A DNA stretch of 64,000 bases from Sarcomyxa edulis (GCA_009761415.1 QUOL01000011.1:620001-684000); one strand, 5' to 3'. Counted from the first letter of the stretch, positions 1-10,762 are shown. Notes: generated by a model not told the origin, from the letters alone. Translations and numbers: made by a program.

Positions 1-1488
1 TATGACGGAATTTGAGGCGCATTCCAGAGGTTATGTGCTGAAGAGGAGGCTGGTCCCAGTCATCGGCATCGTGGGTTGCATTGATGATTCTCCAGTTGTT
101 GTTCTGGTCACGATGGGGGTAAAGAGTAACTTGTTGTTCTATCAAGGTGAAAGTTCGCGTCAGCCCATTGAATGTGAGCAATGGAAAAAGTGATGTTACG
201 TTTACTTCCACCAGGATAGGTGTGAATATGAGAGTGAAGGTAACCTCCTTGAGTATTGACATGGCGTATGGTGATCTCCGAACCTATTGCAACATCTGTA
301 GGCAGGTTTTATGAGGATCAATTCACGGCTGATAATATAACTGAACTAGCCTGCAAAAGTATCGGCCATGCCGCGTCCACCCAGAGTATGCTGGAATTCG
401 GAGCTCATGAAACCATCTCCTTCACCAGAGCTTCCGAGAATCATGAAATGGATCTGGAACATAGCCATGTAGAATAATATAGGAAGCACTATCAGACAAA
501 GCGCCCTAGCGATGAAGTGCTTGAAGAAGAGTCTTGGAGGAACTCGCAAGTCGCCAAGGAGGATCCAGAGTTGGTAGATAGTGCTTACGCCTACGGTGGC
601 GATCGTAAAGAGTCCCACCCATTTACAACTGGCGACTGCGCCGAGGGAAAGACCAGAAAGGATAAGCCATATCCACCACGATTCAGTGAAAGGTTCGTTT
701 TTGTCCTCATTACAGAAGCACGTCCAGCCGAAGATTGTGAGAGCAGTGAAGAAGATGAGAGGGGAGTCGAGGAGGATATGACGCGACTGCGTGATCATGC
801 CATTTTCGAATGTGATAAAGAGAGACGCTAAAAGAGCGGTGGTTGCGCGGCAGTCAAGGGCACGCAGAGTAAGGTATGCCAGAGGGACGGTGGCGACGCC
901 CATGGTCGCGGGGACCATACGCATCGCGACGTATGGTACATTATCGTATACTCTATTTCCGTCGCGTAAGTATATGCATCATCAGACGACACCGGCACTC
1001 ACTTTGCAATATCTTTGAAGTCAAAGTTCCCGTCATATCCAAAGACGAAGGCGGCGAGGGTGATCAAGAGTTTGGCTAGAGGAGGGTGGACATCTACGAA
1101 GTATTGGGTCTTTATATATTTTCCGGCGAATTTGCCAAAATGTACTTCATCAAAGCTAGCCAGACTTCGTTAAGATGTAGAAGAAAGCAATGACGGATAT
1201 TACTCACACAACACTATTGGGTCTCGAAATACGGAAGAGGCGAACGGCTGCTGCCACGACCACGACGACAAAAAGTAACTTGAACTCCCCTCCGGTCAAG
1301 TTCAAACCTCCAGATGGATAAGCCTTCACTCGGCCGGGCGCAAACCCCTTCGATGCAGCTACTCTTCGCTCGTCCGCGTCCAAGTGATCCTGGCGTGAAT
1401 GTGGAAAACGGGCAGAAGGTGGTGCTGGCACATGAGTGAGTCCTGGCGGTGGTGATGCCGGCCTTCGCGCTCGAACGCTGCCAGACAT
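1..1488 (-). CDS. Dolichyl-phosphate-mannose protein mannosyltransferase (PMT family, PMT2-like), partial
   Basis: Transfers mannose from dolichyl-phosphate to Ser/Thr of secretory proteins in the ER membrane. Exon 1 (1488-1204) starts at ATG and encodes a Pro/Arg-rich cytosolic tail followed by a hydrophobic segment. Exon 2 carries the family hallmark FDEVHFGKFAGKY and the loop DVHPPLAK, where the Asp is essential in the family. Exon 3 (down to 351) has several membrane segments. The next exons enter the MIR region (NTQGGYLHSH, then YPGGSK and QQQVTLYPHRD), with introns at 296-350 and 139-199. The first of these has a GC donor. The GDGFMSSEFQ and NTQGGYLHSH motifs favour the PMT2 subfamily over PMT4, but this is a recollection-level call. 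The rest of the MIR domain and the C-terminal membrane segments lie beyond the left edge. Confidence 0.88.
296..350 (-). other. Predicted GC-AG intron in the PMT gene
   Basis: Exon 3 ends ...DTFA plus one base. The next three bases read GCT rather than GTN. Splicing from this GC to the AG at 296-297 restores ...DTFADVAIGSEITIRH in frame, matching the family. Without splicing the frame hits TAG at once. The context CAG|GCTAGT resembles known GC donors. Confidence 0.65.
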
Positions 1489-1786
1489 GGCGAGATGATT
1501 ATTTTTGAGCTAAAGCTATGATAGCAGTCGGTATATGTAGTAAAAGCAGGGGTAGAACCGATAGGAGGATGTAAAGATGAGAATGAGAGTTCGCACTCAA
1601 CGTGTCTGATGACACTTGATCGGGTCGACTGCGCGCGTCTATTATGGAGACATGCATCTCCTCGTCTCTTAAACTCAAAGACCTCGACATTCGCAGACGA
1701 GTACTAGCGAGAAACATATTATATTCTTGAATTCATTAGTATCCAAAACCGTCTCTGCATGCATGTCCATCGGTCTAGATACACGA

Positions 1787-3843
1787 CTAAACTGCTTCAC
1801 GTCTCCGTGGTGAAGCCCTGAGGATATCGTCAACCCTAGAAGAGATTATCTATAAGTATATTATGCTGCATTGATGGTTCAAAAGAACATACCGGATGAT
1901 CATCTCTGCAGCCTCGCTGGCACTCAAGACCACCTGTCGCTTAAGCTTGTAACTCTCCGTGACTCCCAGTTCTTTCATCGAGCCGATGATCCCGTCAGTC
2001 ATATCTAAGATCGATCAGGTCAGTATCGTATCTTATGTAGAGCGGGAAGAAACGAAAGACCCACCGAGTCCAGCATCAGAATGACCCTCGTAATGTGCAG
2101 CCCGTAGTCTCGAAACCAAATCCGACGAATCGAAACCAGCGTTATCCGCAAGGATAGTGGGTATCTGTCTGAGAGCCCGACCAAAGGCCTCGGCTGCGAG
2201 TGCCTTTTTGCCCTTCACCTTCTTTACCTCCTCGTCCACGGCACAGCTCATGAGCATCTCGGAGCAACCACCGCCAAGGACGATACGCGTCTCCTTGACC
2301 GTCTGGGATAGCACGGAGAGGGCGTCATGTAGAGACCGTTCGGCTTCATCTACCATTTGATTCGTGGATCCACGCAGAACGACAGTGCACGCTTGACCAG
2401 CAGCAACACCCGAGAATTTGATAAGCTGGACTGCATGTTAGTCGTTGACCTATGATGTTTTGACAAAGTTTGCCTACCTTGTCCTCTCCAATCATGATCT
2501 CCTCGATCAGCTCGCAGTGTCCGAGTTTTACCAGATCTGGTCTCTCGAAGGTACTGGCGATTTCTCCACCAGTGACGAGCGATAATCGTTCAACTCCCTC
2601 GAAATCGGCGTGCTCGATTACCATGATACCCTTCTCAGCCAGAAGGGATTCAGGGTAGTTGTAGATGAGCTGTCGGTTGACGAAGCAGTTGATGCCATGG
2701 GCCGCGATCGCTTCCACTTTGGCTTTCATTTTCTCCTGTTATAGGGAGACGTTGAATCAGACATTGATCTGCTACAGACGCATCGCGTCACGTACCTTTT
2801 CTGCACGCTCTAATTCAGCGAGTTTCCCCGTTCCATCTACCTTTACACGTGCTCCGAAAATCTTGATCTTGTCGGTGTCCATAGCTGTGGATGGATTAGA
2901 AGAGCACAGAGCGAATGCGACGACGACATACATGTGTTGGCAATGAGAATTTTGACATTTTCCAGTCGTTTAGGTGAGTTGACGGCAATTGTTTTGTCGA
3001 GAATGAATCCTGACGGGACGTTAGAACGGATGACGAAATTGAGAAATATAGATTATTACCTTCATCTAGGTACGAATCTGTGAGTTTACCACCCACTTTT
3101 TTGATGACTTGGATATGCTCCAAATCCGTCGAGCCCTGAGACATCCACGGTTAGATGAGGAGGTTGACCATATATAATGATAGTGTACCTTCAGTCTGAG
3201 CACTGCGTCTACGGCAAGGTTAGCAAAGTAGTCCTTGTCTTGGGAGAGGACTTTCGACGACAAAGTTGTTCGTGCAATGTTGAACAGATCCTGTCGGAAT
3301 GCAGCAGGATCCGAGCTATTATTCGGAGATCATCAAGATTTTGTCAACTATGATTTGAGACATAACTCACGAGTTATCGGTAGCAGCCTTCTCCAACGCC
3401 TTCAAGGCTGCAAGACTCGCGATCCGGTAACCTTCCACGATCGTCTGAGGATGTATCTTCTGTGCGATCAATTTCTCTGCCTCCCTCAGCAGTTCTGCGG
3501 CCAGAACTGTCACACTCGTCGTCCCATCCCCGACCTCGTCGTCCTGCACTTTCGAGATATTCACCAAGATCTTAGCAGCGGCGTTATCCAGTTGAATCGC
3601 TTTGAGGATCGTAGCACCATCGTTCGTAACGTTGATCTCTCCCGTCGAGGCAGATTGCAAAATCTTGTTCATGCCTTTCGGCCCTAGTGTAGATTTTACC
3701 AAGTCTCCAAGAGCCAGGGCACCAATGAACGACGAAAGACGCGCATTCTCTGCTTTTTCTTCCGTCGCCTACACAAAAGTCAGCTCTTGTCTACTTGACT
3801 GTCGTGAAATACATACCGATTCACCAAAAATTTGCATAGACAT
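1787..3843 (-). CDS. CCT2: T-complex protein 1 subunit beta (CCT2)
   Basis: Beta subunit of the cytosolic TRiC/CCT chaperonin, which folds actin and tubulin by ATP hydrolysis. About ten exons can be followed from MSMQIFGES (3843) to [15 protein letters not shown] and TAG (1787-1789). The ATP site is intact: [10 protein letters not shown], then NDGATIL and GDGTTSV in exon 2 (3768-3370). Later exons give [39 protein letters not shown] and the second equatorial segment [10 protein letters not shown]. Colinearity with the beta subunit is strong throughout (for example [17 protein letters not shown] and the VDDIL C-terminus), so the assignment to beta rather than another CCT subunit is firm. It lies upstream of the PMT gene on the same strand and head-to-head with kinase A, about 150 bp between ATGs. 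Actin, its best-known client, is encoded about 10 kb away, probably by chance. Confidence 0.95.
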
Positions 3844-3993
3844 GATTGAGAGACGAGATTTTGGACTTGGTACGAACCAAAAAGAGGAATACGCGTAATT
3901 TACGCTTACTATCCCACGCTCGCGTTCCCTTTGTTCATGCTCTTTCATGACTCTCTTCTGGTCCATTTGCTCTCTGGAACTCTTCCCCACATC
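3844..3993. promoter_or_regulatory. Compact divergent intergenic region, CCT2 / kinase A
   Basis: Only 150 bp separate the CCT2 start codon (minus) from the first kinase A ATG supported by its paralogue (plus). Any promoters must overlap here or lie within the first exons. The plus frame stays open upstream of the ATG, back to about 3931, but begins with TTG rather than ATG. No TATA box is obvious. Confidence 0.4.
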
Positions 3994-5659
3994 ATGCATT
4001 TTACAAACGACCAAACGGCAAAGTATCTTCCTCCTTCCAATGGTCGCAGATGCAATTCTGCTCCTCCTTATTCTATTCAAGACATAGGTCAAAACTACGA
4101 CTACCCTGTAGGACCCAACCGTGAATTCGCTGATAAGCCGTTATGGCACGTCGAATTTCCCCTTGATAGCTATACAGACGTCGTGGAAGTACATGACTAC
4201 CCCAAGTTTCCCCAGGCTCGTGTCTTGATACTTGACTGGAAAAGTACTCTGAAAATGATGTCTCCTCTGGTCGACATATCTTCGATCGTCTCTATCATGC
4301 GTCTTGCTGCAACGGTGGTTCCCGTACCACAGGTCTACGAGTTTGGGTTCTCCGGTAATTGCAGCTATATCATCATGGAATATGTGCCTGCTTTCAACTT
4401 GGGTAGAATCGCGGCACAGTTTCCCCTCGCCAGTCATATCGTAGCGCCTCAAGTCAGTGTCATTATTCAAAAGCTGGCGTCAGTCGGACTTTCGCATAAT
4501 GATCTAGAACCACGGAACATCCTCATAGACAGCTCCTGGCGGATTGTGTCCCTACTTGATTGGGACCTCGCCTCGTCTTCCTCTACATCTACGGACTATG
4601 CACGTCGTGTGCTAGACACAACTTCCCCAGGATGGAATTATTTCTTCCTGCAAAACAGTGGTCGACGAGGGGTCGCATTAGATTTGAATCCCGTAGATGG
4701 TGACTGCCTTATGAAGAATGTCATTCCTCCGCCTGCGCCGAGTGGCGCTCGAGTCCCAATACCGAGTGTAGAGGAAGTGTCGCTCCAATTTGCAGGAGAC
4801 CTCAGTCCTACTATGGTTCACTCGCGCTTCCGTATAGCCATAGTTGTCATCAACTCTTGTATGTTCTGCCTCTCGACCTCATATGTTGACCCACACTCAC
4901 TATGCGGTCAGCTCATATAGTTTCTGCTGTCTTGGATGCTATTGAAGGCCTTGGTAATCTGGCCTCGGTCTGTGCTGTAATCTCTGAAGATGAATTGAAT
5001 ACTTCAACTCGTGCTCGGCTCGCTCCGGAAGCCGTGATACGGGCAGGGCATCCTCTTAGCCACGAAATTGCTTCGAACTATGCCTTTTCTAGCATAGCCT
5101 ATACCCGGCCACATATGGTCTTAATAGGCCCGGATTTTCCATCCAAGCTCGAAAGATATATACGAGCCATTAACGAGACACCCGTCGAACTTGTCACACC
5201 CCCTTTCCATCCTGTTGTTTTTCGACTTCGTACCTCTTATCTGCCACGTCGTACGCCAAAATCTGCTGCTCCAGACGACCAGTGGGCAGCCAAGCTCCGC
5301 TGCACGGCCTCTCAATTATGGGTCCAGACAGGACAACAATGCGCATTTCGCACTAGAGACTTCTTTGACGAACGTACCCATATCGCTAGACTCAACGAAG
5401 TCTCGCTGATTCTAGAGGAAGAACTTACGAAGGCTGTTGTCACGTCTGTTCTACGACATCTCGAAGTAAGATACTTACAACTTCATATGACATACTTGAC
5501 TTACTCGGAACTGTAGACAAGTGGTCTGAACGCTCCCCCGCCATCATCCCCAAAGCCGATCTCGAGTTGATTTCAATTCTCCAAAGCTTTAGTCCCCGTA
5601 CCGCACGTTCACATCGGATTTCGGCGTACTTGACCGCAGCCACCTCAAAGCATTCGTAG
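3994..5659 (+). CDS. APH/choline-kinase-like protein, copy A
   Basis: Protein-kinase-like fold of the aminoglycoside/choline phosphotransferase type; substrate unknown. Exons 3994-4858, 4912-5465 and 5522-5659. The first intron is conserved in copy A'. The third exon uses acceptor ACAAG and gives a 45-residue tail ending LTAATSKHS. The catalytic loop is HNDLEPRNIL (His168-Asp170, Asn175), and the metal-binding motif is DWD at 189-191, typical of APH enzymes rather than DFG. A hydrophobic hinge IIMEYV precedes it. No clear glycine-rich loop is seen, so activity is likely but unproved. The C-terminal half (from about residue 260) is not recognised and is also conserved in A'. The start MHFTNDQTA is chosen because A' begins MYFANDQTA at the matching place. 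It converges on gene B. Confidence 0.8.
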
Positions 5660-5881
5660 ATACTTAGGCCATATACTATATACAATGACATAGATGTGTT
5701 CAAGAGTAAACTTATATACTGGATCAACGATAACTTGAGTCCACAATTACAGATGCATAGAGTGAAGTGAATGGTGCGAGTACCCTAGTACTCTTTCTCA
5801 TCAGCCGGAGGATAGAGTTCGCTGTCTTGGCAATCTCTCTCGAGACGGATAACCTGGCAGATTATCAGGGGACATAAGCCG

Positions 5882-6598
5882 TCATTCAGGACTGACCGGT
5901 GACCGGAGATTGTGGTTGCCTTCAAGAGCTTTAGACCCTTTCATGAACAAGCCACTCGGACTAGTACCTCCGCGTGCTTGTTCCGAGTGACTCGCGACTT
6001 CTCGATGCTCATTAACCAAATGAGACTTCGAGGGTGAGCGAGAGGCTTTGACGACGTAGTATCGAGGCCTGGATGATTGTCCGCGATACGTATCAGCATG
6101 CTTCATTCCAACCGAGTCCTTTGGTCGTGAATCGCATCTATGCGTATGCTTAGCTGAATCGTTTCCCGGGAATTGCTGATGACACGATGAACATTCGGAC
6201 AGCTTGTAAGCGATCGTAGTTTCAGAAGTGAGACTCGTATATGGACCGGACGAAGAGTCAAGTCGCATGGGTATGTCTGCCTTCACTTCTACTTCAGAGT
6301 CTCGGCGTCGCCAGTTGGTTTGTGCGTCTGCTTCAGACGGCCCACGCCGCCAGTTATTGAATACGGTCCATTGAGTAGCCTCTCGCCGTTTGTTGTTAGC
6401 GTAGGCAGGGGCGCTGGATTGTTTCTTATAAGCTGGACTCTGCCGCCTGTCAACGTTTTGTACGGCATTGGAGTATTTGCGACTAGGATCAAGGAGGCTA
6501 TCTGGAGCTGCAGTAGTAGGGCCATTCGTCTGATCGAGTGAGCGAGCCTGAAAACTAGCTGCGGTGCGCGACTTCTGCTTTCTGTGTTTGGAAGGCAT
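5882..6598 (-). CDS. Small C2HC zinc-motif protein, copy B
   Basis: 238-residue protein of unknown function. It has a basic N-terminus (MPSKHRKQK), a long polar, probably disordered middle rich in Arg, Ser and Gln, then a C-x2-C-x11-H-x3-C motif (Cys136, Cys139, His151, Cys155) that should bind zinc. The C-terminal 80 residues are again polar and basic. Gene B' at 9424 has the same architecture and the same zinc spacing, with matching residues just before it (Tyr-Thr, then Tyr, then Cys), so the two are paralogues. The ATG at 6598 is chosen by comparison with B'. The frame stays open upstream to about 6772, but its beginning looks like an intron acceptor. The gene is tail-to-tail with kinase A, 223 bp apart. 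Confidence 0.65.
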   Translation of the reverse strand: MPSKHRKQKSRTAASFQARSLDQTNGPTTAAPDSLLDPSRKYSNAVQNVDRRQSPAYKKQSSAPAYANNKRREATQWTVFNNWRRGPSEADAQTNWRRRDSEVEVKADIPMRLDSSSGPYTSLTSETTIAYKLSECSSCHQQFPGNDSAKHTHRCDSRPKDSVGMKHADTYRGQSSRPRYYVVKASRSPSKSHLVNEHREVASHSEQARGGTSPSGLFMKGSKALEGNHNLRSPVSPE

Positions 6599-7072
6599 GG
6601 CAGGACTTGTGTCGACGAACGGAATTGTGGGTTCAGCATCGCATCCTTTTATGAGTTTGTACTGATGCGGCGCCTGAAAAAACTTATTTAGTGAAACAAA
6701 GAGAAATCGATGCTGACCAGTGAAAACACGACAAGGTCCCCGATCTTTTGTGCTATATCTGTGAGAAAACAAACAGAAGCTACCTTTTTAGGACAATGAG
6801 GCAATAATAAGCCGATGTAGAGCTCGATGCATCTGTGGGAGTGTGCTATCTGAGATGCACCCCAGATAAACGACACTTCAATAGATCACTTGGTAGCCCC
6901 TGATCCGAGTTTGCGTGCACCAGCAGAAGAATAAACCAGGTAGAATCAGTCTAATGCAGTAGTTCTATTGTCCAAGAACAACAACAAGGCATCCGAAAAT
7001 CCCGACCAAGTTCTACGGGGGTGATGGTAGTGACGGAACGTCGAATGCCTTTGTCTAAAATATTTTAGTCGG
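6599..7072. other. Interval between B and A' with no supported gene
   Basis: About 470 bp. An open frame continues upstream of gene B to about 6772 and could be 5' UTR or an extra exon. The left side of 7020-7072 could hold a short alternative last exon of A'. Nothing else is recognised. Confidence 0.4.
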
Positions 7073-8596
7073 TCAGAGTGTTTGTAGTAGACTAGAGTGC
7101 CTCACTTTGAGGTAATTTATCGTAGACGTCACAACTGCCTTCGCCAGGTCTTGCTCCAAGGCCATAGTGAAGGAATTGACCTTGGTGATTGAGGCTTCCT
7201 GCAAAATATTTATGCCGCGAGTTGAACCTTCCTTCTCTGTGTGAAGCCATAATTGGAATGCTGTGCAACGGATGTGAGCGATCCATTGGTCGTTTGGGGC
7301 CATAGATCTCGGAGTATGGCGAGGAGTGTAGGAGGTGCGGAGACGAAAGACAATAGGATGGAATGGAGGCGAGACGAGTGCCACAGGCGCTTCACTGATG
7401 GCTCGTGCATAATCGTCAAATTTGGAGGGGCAGTCTGGGCTCATCAACACAATATGCGGCAAGGTATATGCTATACTGGAGAAGGCGCAACGCGTGTCGA
7501 TGTCGTGGCGAAGCGGATGCCCTGCGCGTATCGCAGTTCCTGGAGGTAGTCGAGCACGAATCGAAGGACTCAATTCCTCCTCCGAGACCACAGCGGTGAC
7601 AGCACAGACGGAGCCCAGGATTACGGAGCCTTCGATAGCATCCAATACAGCGGTCATAATATGAGCTAACGTGTGGTCAGCGGATGGCGAGTCACGAGAG
7701 TAAAGTCGCAACTCACAAGCGTGACTGGTGATTATAGCTATGCGAAAATATGGTATCGATGATTTCAGTGGAGGAATGAGTGCAGAACATTTCTCACAGA
7801 GAGGGGAAGATTCCTCGTTAGTCAGTGCTTGCGTGAGAGAATGCCTCGGAGCAGGGGGAGGAATAACATCCTTCATGAGACAGTGACCGTCCACAGGGTT
7901 CAGAGCCAATGAATACCCTCGTTGGCCAGCTTTTCGTAAAAAGAGATAGCTCCAACTCGGCGAGGTAGTATCTAATGTACGTCGCGCGTAGTCCGTGGAT
8001 CTAGAGTAAGACGAGACAAGGTCCCAGTCAATCACGGATACTATCCGCCAGAAGCTGTCGATGAGGATGTTTCGTGGTTCCAAATCATTATGCGAAAGAC
8101 CAACTGAGGCTAATCTTTGGATAATGGTATCGATTTGAGGCGCAACGATATAACCCGAAAGGGTGGGAAATTGCACCATTATTTCACCCAGGTTGAAACC
8201 AGACACATATTCCATGATAATGTAGCTGCAGTTGCCAGAAAATCCAAAGTCGTAGACCTGCGGTACGGGGACCACTGTCGCGGCTAAGCGCATGGCTGAA
8301 ACAATGGCAGAGATGTCAATCAACGGTGACATCATCTTCAGAACCACTTTCGAGTCAAGAATCAAGACACGAGCTTGAGGGAACTTGGGATGGATACGCG
8401 TCTCCGTAACGTCTCGATATTTATCGAGGGGAAAGTCGACATGCCATAATGGCTTGTCAGCGAATTCACGATTTCTTCCTACCGGATAATCGTAGTCTTG
8501 GCCTAGGTCTCTGATCGAATACGGGGGCGCAGAATTACATCTACGTCCGTTAGAAGGAGGAAGGTGTACCGCTGTCTGGTCGTTTGCAAAGTACAT
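7073..8596 (-). CDS. APH/choline-kinase-like protein, copy A'
   Basis: Close paralogue of kinase A (3994-5659). Long blocks are nearly identical, for example LPPSNGRRCNSAPPYSI, RLAATVVPVPQVY and GLSHNDLEPRNILID. It keeps the catalytic loop HNDLEPRN and the metal motif DWD, so both copies look equally able to bind ATP and Mg. The start is the ATG at 8596 (MYFANDQTA); the open frame further upstream begins with TTG. The intron of copy A corresponds to 7666-7716 here: 51 nt, in frame and without a stop, so a retained form would insert 17 residues. Near the end, splicing at the second conserved donor would replace the read-through tail VRHSSLLQTL with a short alternative ending near 7022. It is divergent from gene B'. 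Confidence 0.78.
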   Translation of the reverse strand: MYFANDQTAVHLPPSNGRRCNSAPPYSIRDLGQDYDYPVGRNREFADKPLWHVDFPLDKYRDVTETRIHPKFPQARVLILDSKVVLKMMSPLIDISAIVSAMRLAATVVPVPQVYDFGFSGNCSYIIMEYVSGFNLGEIMVQFPTLSGYIVAPQIDTIIQRLASVGLSHNDLEPRNILIDSFWRIVSVIDWDLVSSYSRSTDYARRTLDTTSPSWSYLFLRKAGQRGYSLALNPVDGHCLMKDVIPPPAPRHSLTQALTNEESSPLCEKCSALIPPLKSSIPYFRIAIITSHACELRLYSRDSPSADHTLAHIMTAVLDAIEGSVILGSVCAVTAVVSEEELSPSIRARLPPGTAIRAGHPLRHDIDTRCAFSSIAYTLPHIVLMSPDCPSKFDDYARAISEAPVALVSPPFHPIVFRLRTSYTPRHTPRSMAPNDQWIAHIRCTAFQLWLHTEKEGSTRGINILQEASITKVNSFTMALEQDLAKAVVTSTINYLKVRHSSLLQTL

Positions 8597-9423
8597 GTCA
8601 AACTTCGTCGTTGCGATCGAGTGGTTCAAGTTGAGAGGCGCCGGCTATTTCCGTGCTCCTCGATTTCGCGACTTTACGATCGCTGCTTTTGATTCTCTTC
8701 AACGACAGTAAGTACCAATCGTCAGTGCAATGCTCTATCTACCTCTTTGCACATGTGGGAAACATACTCATCAAGGGAGTACAACATATGAAAGGGTCAC
8801 TAGCTATCTGTGGCCGGGCCCATAACGGTGAGTCAACAAGCAGTGATAATCTGGAGTCACGTCGAATCTAGCTGACTCGACCAGGTATTTCTCTCAGGCA
8901 ACTGGCTATATCCCCGATCACGCTCATAAGGTGTCTCCGACTTCGAACCCCGGTCATCTGGCAATAAGCAGGAGATCTTACGGGCTCTCTCACCTCCGTG
9001 ACTGGTCGCGATGTAAAGGCTTATACGTTGCCATTTGACCAGTTGCATCCTTTGGATCCATTCTTGGATGGGTAACACAGTTGTTTCTGTTGATCCAGTC
9101 TGACTTAGCATCATCCTCGATGTCTTGGTTCGATGTCAGCTATTCAAGAGCTGCTCCCATTTCTCGCACACGGACAGCACGATAACGGACCGCGGGCATA
9201 GCCATCTGATTGCTTGGTCCCCATTTTGGGCGCTCTCTCTTTCTGTAGCCGCACAGTATGTCAGACGCGATTCTTATCTGTTGAGAAGGATCATTCCTCT
9301 CTACCACACCAGCATGCATTTTTGTTCGCCATGTGGTATAGAGGTTGTGGACATCCGGAATCCGGCCCTTAGATGTTATAAAAGCCTGCCGAAATACTCC
9401 TCTCTCTTCTCCCAGTCATCACC
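8597..9423. promoter_or_regulatory. Divergent intergenic region between A' and B'
   Basis: 827 bp separate the ATGs of A' (minus) and B' (plus), much more than the 150 bp upstream of copy A. Short open frames on both strands show no recognisable protein. A candidate TATA-like TTATAAAA lies near 9375-9382, about 45 bp before the B' ATG. Confidence 0.35.
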
Positions 9424-10371
9424 ATGTCTTCGTCGAAGCAATCCAGGAAACATAGGAAACTCGCGGCCTCGCCGACCACTACATCCTCTTCCCAAGCTAT
9501 CCCGTCCTCTTTTACGACCGCTGGTAACATTGCGTCTGCGACATCTGCCTCAGCCAGTCTTACTAGTACCGACTCGCACGTCCATCCTAGCACATATGAC
9601 ATGTATGCGGTTGGAGAGATGGACATTGAACCGTCTGACTCTCGATACACTCCCGTACCAGTCGTTTCTCAAGTCTACGATAGTACCACCATGACTCGAT
9701 GCCCGCACTGTAAACAGACGCGCCACTGGGAAGTCACACGGGACCACATACCCAACTGTCCCAAGAAACCTTTACTACTACAGCAGTTGGGCCCGACAAT
9801 GCCTCCTGCAGGCCAATCTATGTCGAGCCCGAATACTTACGAGGATACTACGCGCTACAGGGATGTTGGCGCTTACGTCTCAGGAAATCGCTATCTATCC
9901 AGCCGACTGCCTTCATACGTCGGTGACCCGGATAGCATGCATCACCAGAGTGTCCTAGATCATCAGCTTCCGGGAGGTCAAGGACCCTCGAGTCAGAATC
10001 TTGCCGGGACCAGTACTTGGAACGGCTGGGACGGTGGAAGCCCTGTGGCTAGTGGTGGTTACATGCCGCCTGGTATGCCTCAGGTTCACCAGCCAGTCGG
10101 TCTCCCTTATACGCAACAGCTACAAGGAGCGCCTTATGCTCAACAACTAGCTGGAGCGCGTCAGTCTCAACCGTTCCCGTACGCGCAACAACCTGGGGTC
10201 CCGTACGCGCCTGGATACCCGTATACCCCGCAGACCGGAGTCCTTTATACCCAACAACCCTCAGGCGGCTCGTCATTCATGTATCCCTACATGCCGATGA
10301 ACCAACCAACCGATCCGTCCCAGGAAGAGGCATACCGACGTAGAGGTCGAAAGCCTGACCGGCAATGGTGA
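9424..10371 (+). CDS. C2HC zinc-motif protein with Tyr/Gln/Pro-rich tail, copy B'
   Basis: 315-residue paralogue of gene B, apparently without introns. The basic start (SSSKQSRKHRK) is followed by a Ser/Thr/Ala-rich segment. The zinc motif is CPHC-x11-H-x3-C (Cys93, Cys96, His108, Cys112), with the same spacing as in B. From about residue 205 the tail is built of loose repeats of Pro-Tyr-(Ala/Thr)-Gln-Gln with Gly and Ala. It is low-complexity and prion-like, absent from B, and ends in a basic stretch RRRGRKPDRQ. Such composition is common in RNA-binding or condensate-forming proteins, but no RNA-binding domain is seen and the role is unknown. Confidence 0.7.
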   Translation: MSSSKQSRKHRKLAASPTTTSSSQAIPSSFTTAGNIASATSASASLTSTDSHVHPSTYDMYAVGEMDIEPSDSRYTPVPVVSQVYDSTTMTRCPHCKQTRHWEVTRDHIPNCPKKPLLLQQLGPTMPPAGQSMSSPNTYEDTTRYRDVGAYVSGNRYLSSRLPSYVGDPDSMHHQSVLDHQLPGGQGPSSQNLAGTSTWNGWDGGSPVASGGYMPPGMPQVHQPVGLPYTQQLQGAPYAQQLAGARQSQPFPYAQQPGVPYAPGYPYTPQTGVLYTQQPSGGSSFMYPYMPMNQPTDPSQEEAYRRRGRKPDRQW

Positions 10372-10762
10372 ACTCACAGAGTTCCTTTCCATCTCATTGT
10401 TCGCTTTTTTCTCAACGCCTCATCATGCACCCACTCCTGCTTTCATTTCATATCCTGACCTGATCTCGACTACGTAGTGTTCGAGTTTTCGTGCGTAAGC
10501 TGACTCTCTTTACTCGAGTCTCTGCATATCATCATTATCCACTGTCAATCCCTTGCCATCTGATCACCGGGGTTGTTTTTTCTCGTCCCTTTTATGTGTA
10601 AAGTACAATGTGTATTATCAGACGACTAGAATTTATGTCAAATTTTTCGTCGAAAATACTAGTGTCTGACTATGGATTGAAATCTCAGGAAAATCACAAT
10701 CATGACACTATCCAGCTAAAGGTTCGAAGTTGGAACGTACGCATCAAGGACATGGAGTATGC
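10372..10762. other. Convergent 3' intergenic region
   Basis: 391 bp between the stop codons of B' and the divergent actin. It is T-rich on plus just after B', consistent with a 3' UTR. No gene is seen. Confidence 0.4.

Noticed and set aside
1499..1717. 72-codon minus frame between CCT2 and PMT
   Set aside because: No motif, no splice support, and low-complexity sequence in a promoter region.
3931..3993. N-terminal extension of kinase A
   Set aside because: The open frame begins with TTG, and the paralogue A' shows homology starting at the ATG at 3994.
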